Assembly (NCBI GenBank): GCA_020723405.1
Contig: DYIY01000003.1
Coordinates: forward strand, 241,689-305,688
DNA: 64,000 nucleotides
Source: Thiobacillus denitrificans
GTDB lineage: Bacteria; Pseudomonadota; Gammaproteobacteria; Burkholderiales; Thiobacillaceae
Direction: 5' to 3'
The notes beneath the pieces were generated by a model. The model worked only from the letters and a program-made list of their open reading frames with translations, had not been told where the DNA came from and did no database searches. Both the position numbers and the translations under genes were made by a program. This document shows, piece by piece, positions 52,589-61,340 of this stretch. Every line of letters begins with the position of its first letter. Positions within the stretch are counted from its first letter, which is position 1.

Positions 52589-52680
52589 GCGGGTAGTCTG
52601 TAGTCGGTAGTCTGTAGCCTGAGTTTCCGCGCCTGCGGCGCGCTGGAAAAGCTACCGACTACCGACTACAGACTACCCGC
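52589..52680. repeat. Long imperfect inverted repeat between hemA and prfA
   Basis: Two 29-bp arms (52589-52617 and 52652-52680) are reverse complements with one mismatch and are built from the unit GTAGTC(T/G). The 34-nt centre contains its own hairpin (CGCGCC/GGCGCG). The right arm ends on the hemA stop codon. It would form a very stable stem-loop in the hemA-prfA-prmC mRNA. REP-like intergenic element; possible mRNA processing or attenuation point. Confidence 0.8.
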
Positions 52681-53948
52681 TAATTCTCCCCATGCAGGTT
52701 GTACAGCCGGGACACCAGGCGGACCAGTTCCTGGCGTTCGTTCTCGCCGGCCTGGTTGAGGGCGTGGCTGGGGTCGTGCAACAGCTTGTTGAGCAGGCCC
52801 CGGCTCAGGGCTTCCAGCACGGCCTGGGGGTCCTCGCCCCGTTGCAGGGCCTTGTGGGCCTTGTCCAGTTCATGGCGGCGCAGGCGTTCGCCGTGATCGC
52901 GCAGGGAGCGGATCACCGGCACGGCCTGGCGGGTCTCCATCCAGTGCATGAATTCGTGGACCCGGGCGGCGATGATGGCTTCCGCCTGGGTCACCGCCGA
53001 GGCCCGGTTGTCCTGGCCGGAGCGGACCACTTCCCCCAGATCGTCCACGGTGTAGAGGAACACATCGTCCAGTTCCCCCACTTCGGTTTCGATGTCCCGG
53101 GGCACGGCCAGGTCCACCATGAACATGGGCCGGTGCTTGCGTGCCTTGACGGCCCGTTCCACCAGGCCCAGGCCGACGATGGGCAGGGGACTGGCGGTGG
53201 AGGTGACCAGGATGTCGAACTCGGGCAGCAGTTCCGGCAGGTTGGTCAGGGCCGCCGCTTCGCCACCGAACTTGGCCGCCAGGTCCCGGGCCCGCTCGAT
53301 GGTGCGGTTCACCACCATGAGCCGACGCGGGTTGCGGGCGGCGAAATGGGTGGCCACCAGTTCGATCATCTCGCCGGCACCGATGAACAGCACGGCCTGT
53401 CCGGCGATGGAGGGGAAGATGCGCTCCGCCAGAGTAACGGCGGCGGCGGACATGGACACGGTGCTGGAACCGATCTCGGTGGCGGTGCGCACTTCCTTGG
53501 CCACCGAGAAGGTGCGCTGGAACAGCTTGTTGAGCAGCAGGCCCAGGGTGCCGGCGTCGTGGGCCTTTTCGGCCGCCTGCTTCATCTGGCCCAGGATCTG
53601 GGTTTCCCCCAGGACCATGGAGTCCAGGCCGGAGGCCACCCGGAAGGCGTGATTGGCGGCATCCTGGCGGGGCAGCAGATAAAGGTAGGGTTTCACTTCC
53701 CGGGGCGGCAGGCCGTGGAAGCTGGCCAGCCATTCCGCCACCCCGTCGGGCTCGTTGGTGTTGCAGTAGATCTCGGTGCGATTGCAGGTGGACAGGATGG
53801 CCGCCTCCCGGGCCAGACGGCCCGCAGATGTACCTTGGCCGGTGACGTCGGCCAAGGCTCGGGGGAGGATGTCGGGCGGAAACGCCACCCGCTCCCGGAT
53901 GGCCACGGGAGCCGTGTGGTGGTTCACGCCGCAGGCGAAAAGCTGCAT
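52680..53948 (-). CDS. hemA: Glutamyl-tRNA reductase
   Basis: 422 residues. Reduces glutamyl-tRNA to glutamate-1-semialdehyde, the first step of C5 tetrapyrrole synthesis. N-terminal [21 protein letters not shown], the catalytic Cys in [10 protein letters not shown] and the NADPH motif [16 protein letters not shown] are intact. The ATG at 53948 is preferred over an upstream start five codons earlier. First gene of hemA-prfA-prmC; complements the hemC-D-X-Y genes at 15442-18599. Confidence 0.96.
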   Translation of the reverse strand: MQLFACGVNHHTAPVAIRERVAFPPDILPRALADVTGQGTSAGRLAREAAILSTCNRTEIYCNTNEPDGVAEWLASFHGLPPREVKPYLYLLPRQDAANHAFRVASGLDSMVLGETQILGQMKQAAEKAHDAGTLGLLLNKLFQRTFSVAKEVRTATEIGSSTVSMSAAAVTLAERIFPSIAGQAVLFIGAGEMIELVATHFAARNPRRLMVVNRTIERARDLAAKFGGEAAALTNLPELLPEFDILVTSTASPLPIVGLGLVERAVKARKHRPMFMVDLAVPRDIETEVGELDDVFLYTVDDLGEVVRSGQDNRASAVTQAEAIIAARVHEFMHWMETRQAVPVIRSLRDHGERLRRHELDKAHKALQRGEDPQAVLEALSRGLLNKLLHDPSHALNQAGENERQELVRLVSRLYNLHGEN

Positions 53949-54047
53949 TCGCAGTGAAATCAAAGCGCTAGAGGGGGCGCATTGTAGCCCATGCAGACCG
54001 CCTTGGGCCTGTCGTGGGTCAAGGGCAGCCCCGGGCCGCTGCCACCC

Positions 54048-55544
54048 TCAGGTTCCGCAGAAGGTGCGGAATTCCGCCATGAACGTCTGTGGGGCGGGTT
54101 CGGCATAGGCGGCCAGTTCCGGGTTTTCCTCGTAAGGCCGCGCCAGGGCGTTGAGCAATCCCTCGAAGGGCGCCAGGTCGCCCTCATCCGAAGCGGCGGC
54201 CAGGGCTTCCTCCACCCGGTGGTTGCGGGGAATCAGCCAGGGGTTGATGCGGCCCATGGCTTCCGCCCGGTTAAGGGGTGCAGGCGCGGCTTCTCCTTCC
54301 ACGGCCCAGCGTTCCCGCCAGCGGTGCAGCCAGCCATCCAGGCCCGGCTGGCCGGGGAACAGGGCCCGCAGGGGCGCTTCGTTGCCCGCTGCCGCATCCA
54401 CCAGGCGCCGCCAGGCCAGGGTGTAGTCCACCTGCTGGGCGTGCAGCAGGTCCAGCCAGCTTTCCCCCAGCGCCGTGTCGGGGCCCTCCTGGCCGGGCAG
54501 GCCGGCCAGGCCGAGCTTGGCGCGCAGTCCGCTGAGCCAGTGCTGCTGGTAGTGGCCCATGAAGGCGTCGATCACCTCGGTGGCCAGTTCAATGGCCCGG
54601 CCCTCGTCGGCATGGATGAGGGGCAACAGGGTTTCCGCCAGGCGGGCCAGATTCCAGCGGGCGATGCGTGGCTGGGCCTGGTAGGCGTAGCGGCCCATCT
54701 CGTCGATGGAACTGAACACCGCCCGGGGGTCGTAAGCCTCCATGAAAGCACAGGGACCGAAGTCGATGGTCTCGCCAGCGATGCTCATGTTGTCGGTGTT
54801 CATCACTCCGTGGATGAAGCCCATGTGCATCCATTGGGCGATCAATGCCGCCTGGCGCTGGGCCACCGCCTCCAGAAAGGCCAGGTGGCGGTCGTCCCGT
54901 TCCTCTACTTCCGGGTAGTGGCGGGCGATGGCGTAGTCGGCCAGTTGCCTGATCTGCTCCAGGGTGCCGTGGGCCGAGAAATACTGGAAGGTCCCCACCC
55001 GGATGTGGCTGGCCGCCACCCGGGTGAGGATGGCCCCGGGCAGGGGGCGCTCCCGGAACACCGGCTCCCCGGTGGCCACCACCGCCAGGGCCCGGGTGGT
55101 GGGAATGCCCAGGGCCTGCATGGCCTCGCCGATGAGCACCTCCCGCAGCATGGGGCCCACCGCCGCCTTGCCGTCACCCCGCCGGGAGAAGGGCGTGCGG
55201 CCGGACCCCTTCAGGGCGATGTCCCGCCTGCGCCCCAGACGATCCACCACCTCGCCGATCAGCAGGGCCCGGCCATCCCCCAGTTGCGGGTTGAACTGGC
55301 CGAATTGATGCCCGGCGTAGGCCTGGGCGATGGGTTGGGCACCCGGGGGGAGGGCATTGCCCGAGAACAGGGCCGCCAGGCTGGCGTCGGTCTGGCCGTC
55401 CCGCACCATGCCCAGTTCCTCCGCCAGCCCCCGGTTGAAGAACAACAGCCGAGGCGCGGGCACGGTGTCGGGCTGGCAGGGCGCGTAGAACCCGGGCAGC
55501 TCCCGGGCGTAGGAGTTGTCGAAGGGAAAGGCAATGTCGGGCAT
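54048..55544 (-). CDS. selO: Protein adenylyltransferase SelO
   Basis: 498 residues. SelO/YdiU pseudokinases transfer AMP from flipped ATP to Ser, Thr or Tyr of proteins and respond to oxidative stress. AYAGHQFGQFNPQLGDGRALLIGE, IALKGSGRTPFSRRGDGKAAVG and MNTDNMSIAGETIDFGPCAF (metal-binding Asn/Asp) match the family. The C terminus ends FRTFCGT, with Cys at the redox position occupied by selenocysteine in eukaryotic SelO. 99 bp upstream of hemA on the same strand. Confidence 0.95.
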   Translation of the reverse strand: MPDIAFPFDNSYARELPGFYAPCQPDTVPAPRLLFFNRGLAEELGMVRDGQTDASLAALFSGNALPPGAQPIAQAYAGHQFGQFNPQLGDGRALLIGEVVDRLGRRRDIALKGSGRTPFSRRGDGKAAVGPMLREVLIGEAMQALGIPTTRALAVVATGEPVFRERPLPGAILTRVAASHIRVGTFQYFSAHGTLEQIRQLADYAIARHYPEVEERDDRHLAFLEAVAQRQAALIAQWMHMGFIHGVMNTDNMSIAGETIDFGPCAFMEAYDPRAVFSSIDEMGRYAYQAQPRIARWNLARLAETLLPLIHADEGRAIELATEVIDAFMGHYQQHWLSGLRAKLGLAGLPGQEGPDTALGESWLDLLHAQQVDYTLAWRRLVDAAAGNEAPLRALFPGQPGLDGWLHRWRERWAVEGEAAPAPLNRAEAMGRINPWLIPRNHRVEEALAAASDEGDLAPFEGLLNALARPYEENPELAAYAEPAPQTFMAEFRTFCGT

Positions 55545-56101
55545 GGTTGGGCGGCTGCCCCGGTTCAGGGGCGCGCAGTGGGGACGACTAGGAACTTAGG
55601 GCTCCAGGCGGGGAAATTCCACCCCGCAGACAGCAGGGGGAATCGGACCCATCACCCGGCAGGCGCCAGGACCCAGGTTTTGACTGATGGCGCTGATGGG
55701 ATGTCCTGATTGTTGACGGGACCTGCCCGGCCTTCTGGGGAAAAAACCGGCGGTGGCCTGCTGGCCGGTCGGGGTCTGAGCAACTCCGCATCTGCCTGTC
55801 AGTGATCCCCCAGGATTCACACCTGGAAACGCTTAGGGGTTTTTGCACAAGATTTATATCAAGACCACATTGTCGATTTATCTTACAACGCCCGCGAAAA
55901 ACCTCGACAAAGTCCAATTCTGGACAGGGTAAAAATAACATAAGCATATGTATATAAAAGACAAAATATGAACATGCCAGGTGCCTTGCCCCGCATTTTC
56001 ACCCCTGGTTCGAATCTTGCTGAGAGCCCTCTGTATCGCCCATTTTGCTGATGCCCTGGGCCATACCTCGTACTCATCATCAACCGCTTGTGGAGAGCCA
56101 A
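55545..56101. other. 557-bp gene-free region before the PEP-CTERM gene
   Basis: No convincing coding sequence. Left part is moderately GC-rich; 55840-55975 is markedly AT-rich compared with the rest of the window. A sigma-54-like promoter sits at 56006-56021. The long AT-rich upstream part fits an activator-binding region for a sigma-54 promoter. Confidence 0.5.
56006..56021 (+). promoter_or_regulatory. Sigma-54-like promoter of the PEP-CTERM gene
   Basis: TGGTTCGAATCTTGCT matches TGGCACG-N4-TTGCW except at two positions and keeps GG-N10-GC. Predicted start near 56032, about 70 nt before the coding start. Some PEP-CTERM genes are known to be controlled by RpoN with PrsK/PrsR. Confidence 0.5.
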
Positions 56102-56896
56102 ATGAAACTGCTCATGTTGCCGGCCCTGCTCGCCGGCCTGCTATTGCAGATCGCCCCTGCTACCGCTGCCACTTCCGCTTCAGCCAGCATCGACTGGGAC
56201 AGCCTGAACATCCAATTGATCGACCTGTCCGGCGGCCTGGACGCGCCCACCCTGACCTGGACCAGCTTCTATGGCCAGACCAACACCTACGCATATACGG
56301 CCCATCCCTACGACTACCAGTACACCTGGGCGGAGCGTTACGACCTGTCCACCGCCCTGAGCAGCAGTACCGTCACCGCCCTGGGCCAATCTGCCGCCAC
56401 ACAGGATGCGCTGGCTCACACCGCCAGCTCGGCGTCGCAGGAGGGCACGGTACCGGCTTCCTGGGGGTACGGCTACTCCAACTATGCCTATGGGGGTTCT
56501 TACACTACCGGCTATTTCACCCTGACCGGCAACGGTGTGGCCCTCTTCACCATGGACTGGAGCGTTGAGGGGCAGGGGGACGTGGATGCCTGGGACGAGT
56601 ACTCCTATGCTTACGCCAGCCTGTACGGCTCCTACAGTGACAATCTGTACAACTACGGCTATGCCAATTCCGGATATGGTTCCTATACGGGCTATGCCGG
56701 CGACTTCGCTGCCGAGGGCACCTTCGCCATGGCGGTGGTGAACACCAGCCCTGGCGGGACGACCGGCTCGCTCCAGACCTACACCTATGCCTATTCCCAA
56801 AGCCCCAACGCCCCGGTCCCCGAACCCGAGACCTACGCCCTGATGCTGGCCGGCCTGGGCCTGGTGGGGGTCATGGCCCGGCGGCGCAAGGCCTGA
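56102..56896 (+). CDS. PEP-CTERM sorting domain protein, Tyr/Ser/Gly-rich
   Basis: 264 residues. Signal peptide (about 1-22, ending ATAA) and a C-terminal exosortase signal: VPEPETYALMLAGLG, a TM helix and the basic tail ARRRKA. The middle is rich in Tyr, Ser, Gly and Thr (YGYSNYAYGGSYTTGYF). Such proteins are processed by exosortase and associated with exopolysaccharide or floc formation. GGAGAG lies upstream of the ATG. A strong terminator follows at 56935. No exosortase or EPS gene is in this window. Confidence 0.93.
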   Translation: MKLLMLPALLAGLLLQIAPATAATSASASIDWDSLNIQLIDLSGGLDAPTLTWTSFYGQTNTYAYTAHPYDYQYTWAERYDLSTALSSSTVTALGQSAATQDALAHTASSASQEGTVPASWGYGYSNYAYGGSYTTGYFTLTGNGVALFTMDWSVEGQGDVDAWDEYSYAYASLYGSYSDNLYNYGYANSGYGSYTGYAGDFAAEGTFAMAVVNTSPGGTTGSLQTYTYAYSQSPNAPVPEPETYALMLAGLGLVGVMARRRKA

Positions 56897-56934
56897 CGCG
56901 GCTCCTTCCCCTGCCCGTGCCTCTCCGGGCGGCC

Positions 56935-56960
56935 AAAACCCCGCTGCGGCGGGGTTTTTT
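56935..56960 (+). terminator. Rho-independent terminator
   Basis: AAAACCCCGC-TGC-GGCGGGG followed by six T: a strong GC stem with U-tract, 38 bp after the PEP-CTERM stop. Confidence 0.9.
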
Positions 56961-57049
56961 CCGGCTCGGCCCGGGGTAGGGTTCCCCGCATTCACAGCCA
57001 CGGGGAGATTCGCTATCGTCTCGGGCCCCTCGTTGGAGTTGCCCACACC

Positions 57050-57445
57050 ATGGCCCTTCCCTGGCTCACCGTCCTGAAGCACGTCCCCTGGAGCGAAGTC
57101 ATCGCCAATGCCCCCAAGGTGGCGGACGGGGCCCGCAAACTCTGGAAAGGCGTTTCCGGCAAGCCGGACGAGGCCGTGGTGGATGAGCACGAGGAACTGG
57201 CCTGGACGACGGAACCCGATCCGGTGGCCAGGCTGGTGGCCCGGGTGGCCCACCTGGAAGCCCGGTTGGGCAAGCTGGGTGAGCAGATGCGCGCTTCTTC
57301 GGAGTTGATCGACGCCCTGGCGGGGCAGAACGCCCAACTGGTGGAGCGCCTTGAAGCCGCCCAGAAACGCCTCAAATGGCTGTCCCGGGGCGTGTTGGGT
57401 CTGGGCTTGGCGTTGCTGGGCCTGGCGCTGGCCCTGCTTTACTGA
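57050..57445 (+). CDS. Small coiled-coil membrane-anchored protein of unknown function
   Basis: 131 residues. A hydrophilic N-terminal half is followed by a coiled coil (about 60-108: VARVAHLEARLGKLGEQM, LVERLEAAQKRLKWL) and a C-terminal TM helix (GLALLGLALALLY). Tail-anchored topology with a cytoplasmic coiled coil is likely. ATG at 57050. Convergent with the alpha-E gene, 13 bp apart. I do not recognise a family. Confidence 0.7.
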   Translation: MALPWLTVLKHVPWSEVIANAPKVADGARKLWKGVSGKPDEAVVDEHEELAWTTEPDPVARLVARVAHLEARLGKLGEQMRASSELIDALAGQNAQLVERLEAAQKRLKWLSRGVLGLGLALLGLALALLY

Positions 57446-57458
57446 ATACCACCCCGAT

Positions 57459-58433
57459 TCACTGGGTCACTACCGCCTGCTCGGCCAGATTGACCATGTG
57501 CCGCTGGGAGAAATACTGCCGGGAGATGGCATTGTGCAGTTCCCCCAGGTCCTGCTGCATCTGGTCCAGTTCGTGGTGCAGGGATTCCGGGGTCAGGTTG
57601 TCGAAGCGCATGGCCTCCAGGCGTTTCCAGGCGTGGCGGGCCACGTGCATGGGCACTTCGTAATCCACCAGATCACACAGGCAGTTCTCGATCTCGCCCA
57701 GGCAATGGCGCACGGTGCGGGGGAAGTGGGGGTCGGCCAGCAGGAAGCGCACCACCGCCGGGCCCACCACGTGGACACCCACGTGCTGGCGATACATCTG
57801 GAAGGCCGACAGGGCGTTGAGGGTGGTCATCCACAGGCGTTCCCGGGCCACTTCGGCGGAGGCGGCATCGTCGGGCAGCCGCACGGCGGAGTTCACGTCC
57901 ACGATGCGGGTGGTCATGTCGGCCCGTTCGATGTTCCGTCCCAGTTGCAGGAACTGGTAGGCCAAGTCCTGGCTCATGGAGCCCATGAGCAGGCCGATGA
58001 CCGACTGGCGGCGTTCGATCACCCCGTTCAACACCTCCCAACGCTGGCTGCGGCCCTGGGTGGCCCGGGCGGCGTTGTCGCGGATGTACAGGTAGAGGCC
58101 GTTGATGCGCTCCCAGATCTCCATGGGCAGCACTTCCCGGAAGGTGCGGGTGTTCTCCCGGGCGCTGGAGATGCTGGCCAGGATGGAACTGGGGTTGCGC
58201 TCGTCCAGGATGAGGAAGCGCATGATGTCCGCTTCGTTGGGGGTGGCGTAATGCTCCTTGTACAGGTCATCCAGGCCCGCCACCTTGAGCAGCACATCCC
58301 AGCCGAAGGAAGCGCCCCGGTGCAGGTCCAGCAGTACCTGGGTGGTGCTGTTGATGAAGCGGGCGGTGTTCTCGGCCCGCTCCATGTAGCGGGCCATCCA
58401 GTAGAGGTTTTCGGCGACGCGGGACAGCATCAT
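57459..58433 (-). CDS. Alpha-E domain-containing protein
   Basis: 324 residues, all-helical alpha-E (DUF403) family: MLSRVAENLYWMARYMERAEN, RQSVIGLLMGSMSQDLAYQFLQLGRNIERADMT. Function unknown, but the family nearly always sits with a circularly permuted ATP-grasp protein, often with a transglutaminase-like protein and the Anbu peptidase. Here the start overlaps the ATP-grasp stop by ATGA, so they are coupled. No transglutaminase-like gene follows in the operon. Confidence 0.92.
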   Translation of the reverse strand: MMLSRVAENLYWMARYMERAENTARFINSTTQVLLDLHRGASFGWDVLLKVAGLDDLYKEHYATPNEADIMRFLILDERNPSSILASISSARENTRTFREVLPMEIWERINGLYLYIRDNAARATQGRSQRWEVLNGVIERRQSVIGLLMGSMSQDLAYQFLQLGRNIERADMTTRIVDVNSAVRLPDDAASAEVARERLWMTTLNALSAFQMYRQHVGVHVVGPAVVRFLLADPHFPRTVRHCLGEIENCLCDLVDYEVPMHVARHAWKRLEAMRFDNLTPESLHHELDQMQQDLGELHNAISRQYFSQRHMVNLAEQAVVTQ

Positions 58434-59881
58434 TCTTCTCCCATATCCACGATCCAGGTGTCCTTGGCCCCGCCCCCCTGGGAGGAGTTCACCACCAGGG
58501 AACCGGCCTTCATGGCCACCCGGGTGAGTCCGCCGGTGGTGCAGTAGAGCTTGTCGGACTGGAGGATGAAGGGGCGCAGATCCAGATGCCTCGGTTCCAG
58601 GTGGTCACCGATCAGGGTGGGCGCGGTGGACAGGGACAGGGTGGGCTGGGCCATGTAGTTGCGCGGGTTGGCGCGGATCAGGTCGGCGAAGGCCGCCCGC
58701 TCCTCGGGGGTGGCCCGGGGACCGATGATCATGCCGTAGCCCCCCGACTCGTTGGCCGGCTTCACCACCAGCTTGTCCAGGTTGGCCAGCACGTAGTCCC
58801 GCTCGTCGTCGTACATGCACAGGTAGCTGGGCACGTTGGGGATGATGGGGTCCTGGTCCAGGTAATACTGGATCACCTTGGGCACGAAGGCGTAGACCAC
58901 CTTGTCGTCGGCCACCCCGGCCCCCGGGGCATTGGCGATGCCCACGTTGCCGGCCCGCCAGGCCCGCATGAGGCCACGCACCCCCAGGGCCGAATCCTCC
59001 CGGAAGGCCTCCGGGTCCAGGAAGTCGTCGTCGATGCGCCGGTAGATCACGTCCACCCGGCGCAGGCCGGAAATGGTCTTCATGTAAACGCAGTCGTCCT
59101 TGCGCACCACCAGATCGCTGCCTTCCACCAGGAAGGCGCCCATCTTCTGGGCCAGGTAGGAATGTTCGAAATAGGCCGAGTTGAAAATGCCCGGCGTGAG
59201 TACCACCACCACCGGCCGCTGGCCCTGGCGGGGCGACAGGGCGGCCAGGGTGTCGTGCAGCCGGGTGGGGTAGTCGTCCACCGGCAGAATGTCGGAAGAC
59301 TGGAAAAGCTCGGGAAACAGCCGTTTCATGAGCTGGCGGTTCTCCAGCATGTAGGACACCCCGGAGGGGACCCGCAGATTGTCTTCCAGCACATAGACCG
59401 TGCCGTCCTTGTCGCGCACCAGATCGGTGCCGCAGACGTGGGCCCACACCCCAAAACGGGGCGTGATGCCCATGCATTGGGCCCGGAAATTGCGCGACCC
59501 GGCCAGCACTTCCAAGGGGAAAACCCCATCCTTGACGATGCGCTGCTCGTTGTAGAGATCGTTGATGAACAGATTCAGTGCGGTAAGGCGCTGTTTCAGC
59601 CCCGCCTCGATGCGGTCCCACTCCTTGCGCGACATCACCCGGGGAATGATGTCGAAGGGCCAGGCCCGGTCGATGTTGCCTGCGTCGCTATACACCGTGA
59701 AGGTCACGCCCATGGTCATGATGGCCGCATCCACGGCCTGCCGGCGCTCATCCAGGCCGGCGGCATCCAGCGCATCCAGGTGGTCGAACAGGGCACGGGA
59801 AGCATCCCGGGGCTGGCCGTCCGCGCCGATCAGTTCATCGTAGAACTCGGCGGACGGGTAATCGTTTATGAAGCGGCTCAT
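58430..59881 (-). CDS. Circularly permuted ATP-grasp type 2 protein
   Basis: 483 residues. RFGVWAHVCGTDLVRDKDGTVYVLEDNLRVPSG and the KPANESGGYGMIIGP nucleotide loop match the circularly permuted ATP-grasp family. These enzymes probably make amide bonds in a peptide of unknown identity. Start MSRFINDY at 59881 has AGGAG upstream; it is divergent from anbu over 121 bp. Confidence 0.93.
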   Translation of the reverse strand: MSRFINDYPSAEFYDELIGADGQPRDASRALFDHLDALDAAGLDERRQAVDAAIMTMGVTFTVYSDAGNIDRAWPFDIIPRVMSRKEWDRIEAGLKQRLTALNLFINDLYNEQRIVKDGVFPLEVLAGSRNFRAQCMGITPRFGVWAHVCGTDLVRDKDGTVYVLEDNLRVPSGVSYMLENRQLMKRLFPELFQSSDILPVDDYPTRLHDTLAALSPRQGQRPVVVVLTPGIFNSAYFEHSYLAQKMGAFLVEGSDLVVRKDDCVYMKTISGLRRVDVIYRRIDDDFLDPEAFREDSALGVRGLMRAWRAGNVGIANAPGAGVADDKVVYAFVPKVIQYYLDQDPIIPNVPSYLCMYDDERDYVLANLDKLVVKPANESGGYGMIIGPRATPEERAAFADLIRANPRNYMAQPTLSLSTAPTLIGDHLEPRHLDLRPFILQSDKLYCTTGGLTRVAMKAGSLVVNSSQGGGAKDTWIVDMGEE

Positions 59882-60002
59882 GTCTGGCTCCTGTTTCTGG
59901 CCTGAACTTTGCAAGGAGCGTGCCAGACAGCGGGGCCTGCATCCACTCCGCCCCTGTTATCCTCAACCCGTCGTATCAACCGTTTCGTGCAAAGGGGTCA
60001 TC

Positions 60003-60743
60003 GTGACTTACTGCGTGGGCATGCTGATGGAAGCCGGCCTGGTGTTCCTGTCCGACACCCGCACCAATGCCGGTGTGGACCAGATCAACGTCTTCCGCAA
60101 AATGAGCATCTTCGAGCAACCGGGCGACCGGGCGCTGGTGCTGCTCTCGGCCGGCAACCTGGCCATCACCCAGGCCGTGGTAAGCCTGCTCTTCGAACGC
60201 CAGGGCAAGGAAGGCGACAGCCTGCTCACCGTGCCCAACCTGTTCGAAGCCGCCCGCCACGTGGGCGACTGCCTGCGCGAAGTGCACCACCGGGACGCCG
60301 AATCCCTGGCCGGCTTCAACATCGACTTCAACGCCAACTTCCTGCTGGGCGGCCAGATCAAGGGCGAGCGCCCGCGCCTGTTCAACATCTACGCCGCCGG
60401 CAACTTCGTCGAAGCCACCTCCGACACCCCCTATTTCCAGATCGGCGAATCCAAGTACGGCAAACCCATCCTGGACCGCATCTTCAACTGGCACAGCCCC
60501 ATGGACGAGGCCGCCAAATGCGCCCTCATCTCCATGGATTCCACCCTCAAATCCAACCTCTCGGTGGGCATGCCCCTGGACATGCTCTGCTACGAACGGG
60601 ACAGCCTGAAAACCACCCGCCGGGCCCGCATCAACGCCGACAACGCCTACTTCAAGCGCCTGCGCGAAGCCTGGGGCGAACAGATCAAGCAGGCCTTCGG
60701 CCAACTGCCCGGCATGGAGTGGGACAGTCTGGCGGGACGGTAA
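60003..60743 (+). CDS. Anbu proteasome-type peptidase
   Basis: 246 residues of the Ntn-hydrolase proteasome superfamily (ancestral β-subunit). After loss of the initiator Met, Thr1 is exposed: TYCVGMLMEAGLVFLSDTRTN, with Asp17 and Lys at about 32 (VFRKMSIF) as catalytic partners. Anbu forms ring or helical assemblies. GTG start at 60003, preceded by AAAGGGG. It is normally last in an operon with the ATP-grasp and alpha-E genes; here it is divergent from them. Confidence 0.92.
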   Translation: MTYCVGMLMEAGLVFLSDTRTNAGVDQINVFRKMSIFEQPGDRALVLLSAGNLAITQAVVSLLFERQGKEGDSLLTVPNLFEAARHVGDCLREVHHRDAESLAGFNIDFNANFLLGGQIKGERPRLFNIYAAGNFVEATSDTPYFQIGESKYGKPILDRIFNWHSPMDEAAKCALISMDSTLKSNLSVGMPLDMLCYERDSLKTTRRARINADNAYFKRLREAWGEQIKQAFGQLPGMEWDSLAGR

Positions 60744-60768
60744 GCCGCTTTCCGAGAAGCAAACGATC

Positions 60769-60786
60769 CCACCCCTGCCGGGGTGG
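60769..60786 (+). terminator. Hairpin after anbu
   Basis: Perfect 7-bp stem CCACCCC/GGGGTGG with loop TGCC, 25 bp after the anbu stop. No U-tract. Weak terminator candidate. Confidence 0.35.
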
Positions 60787-60896
60787 AGGTTGGGGAGCGG
60801 AGAAACCTCCCGGCCCCACCCGGGCAGACCAGGACACGGCCTCTTTCCAGCAATTGCTTCCGGCCGTGAGGCAGTTGGCCGGTCTGTTTCCCAGGG

Positions 60897-61340
60897 CTAC
60901 TTCAACGGCAGATCGGCTGCGGCCTTACTCAGTTGCCCAGCCCGTAGATTGTTGAGTTCCGCGATACACGCCAGACGACGGATTTCCCGGGCATTTCCGG
61001 CGCCGCCCCCGCTGAGCGCAGCGGATAACGCGCACTGCCGGTCACGGTACTTGGCGAATGCCTTGTTTGCTGAGGCAAACCTTTCCTTGGCCTGGTTCAC
61101 GTACTGATCATCCTCATCCCATTTCGAGAGGGTGTTCGCCAGTTTCTCCTCTGCCCGCCTCAAGGCGATTCGGCTGTTTTCAGCTTGGGTTGCCAGACAA
61201 TCGCGCATGCCCGCCTGAGGAAATGTGCTGCATTCCTCGCGCAAAGCCCGTGCATCAACGGCGGAGACAGTTGAATCTGCCAGCGCAAACGCCGGCAAGC
61301 ACACGACCAGCCCAAGACTCAGCAGCCTCATTGGGCGCAT
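60897..61340 (-). CDS. LprI-type (DUF1311) lysozyme-inhibitor-like exported protein
   Basis: 147 residues. Signal peptide (about 1-21, ending FALA) and a helical domain with Cys pairs: ECSTFPQAGMRDCLATQAENSRIAL, YRDRQCALSAA and IRRLACIAELNNLRAGQL match the DUF1311/LprI family of periplasmic lysozyme inhibitors. Start at 61340 with GGAGG upstream; it begins 13 nt inside the lytic-enzyme gene, so the two are coupled. It may neutralise the enzyme encoded just upstream. Confidence 0.85.
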   Translation of the reverse strand: MRPMRLLSLGLVVCLPAFALADSTVSAVDARALREECSTFPQAGMRDCLATQAENSRIALRRAEEKLANTLSKWDEDDQYVNQAKERFASANKAFAKYRDRQCALSAALSGGGAGNAREIRRLACIAELNNLRAGQLSKAAADLPLK

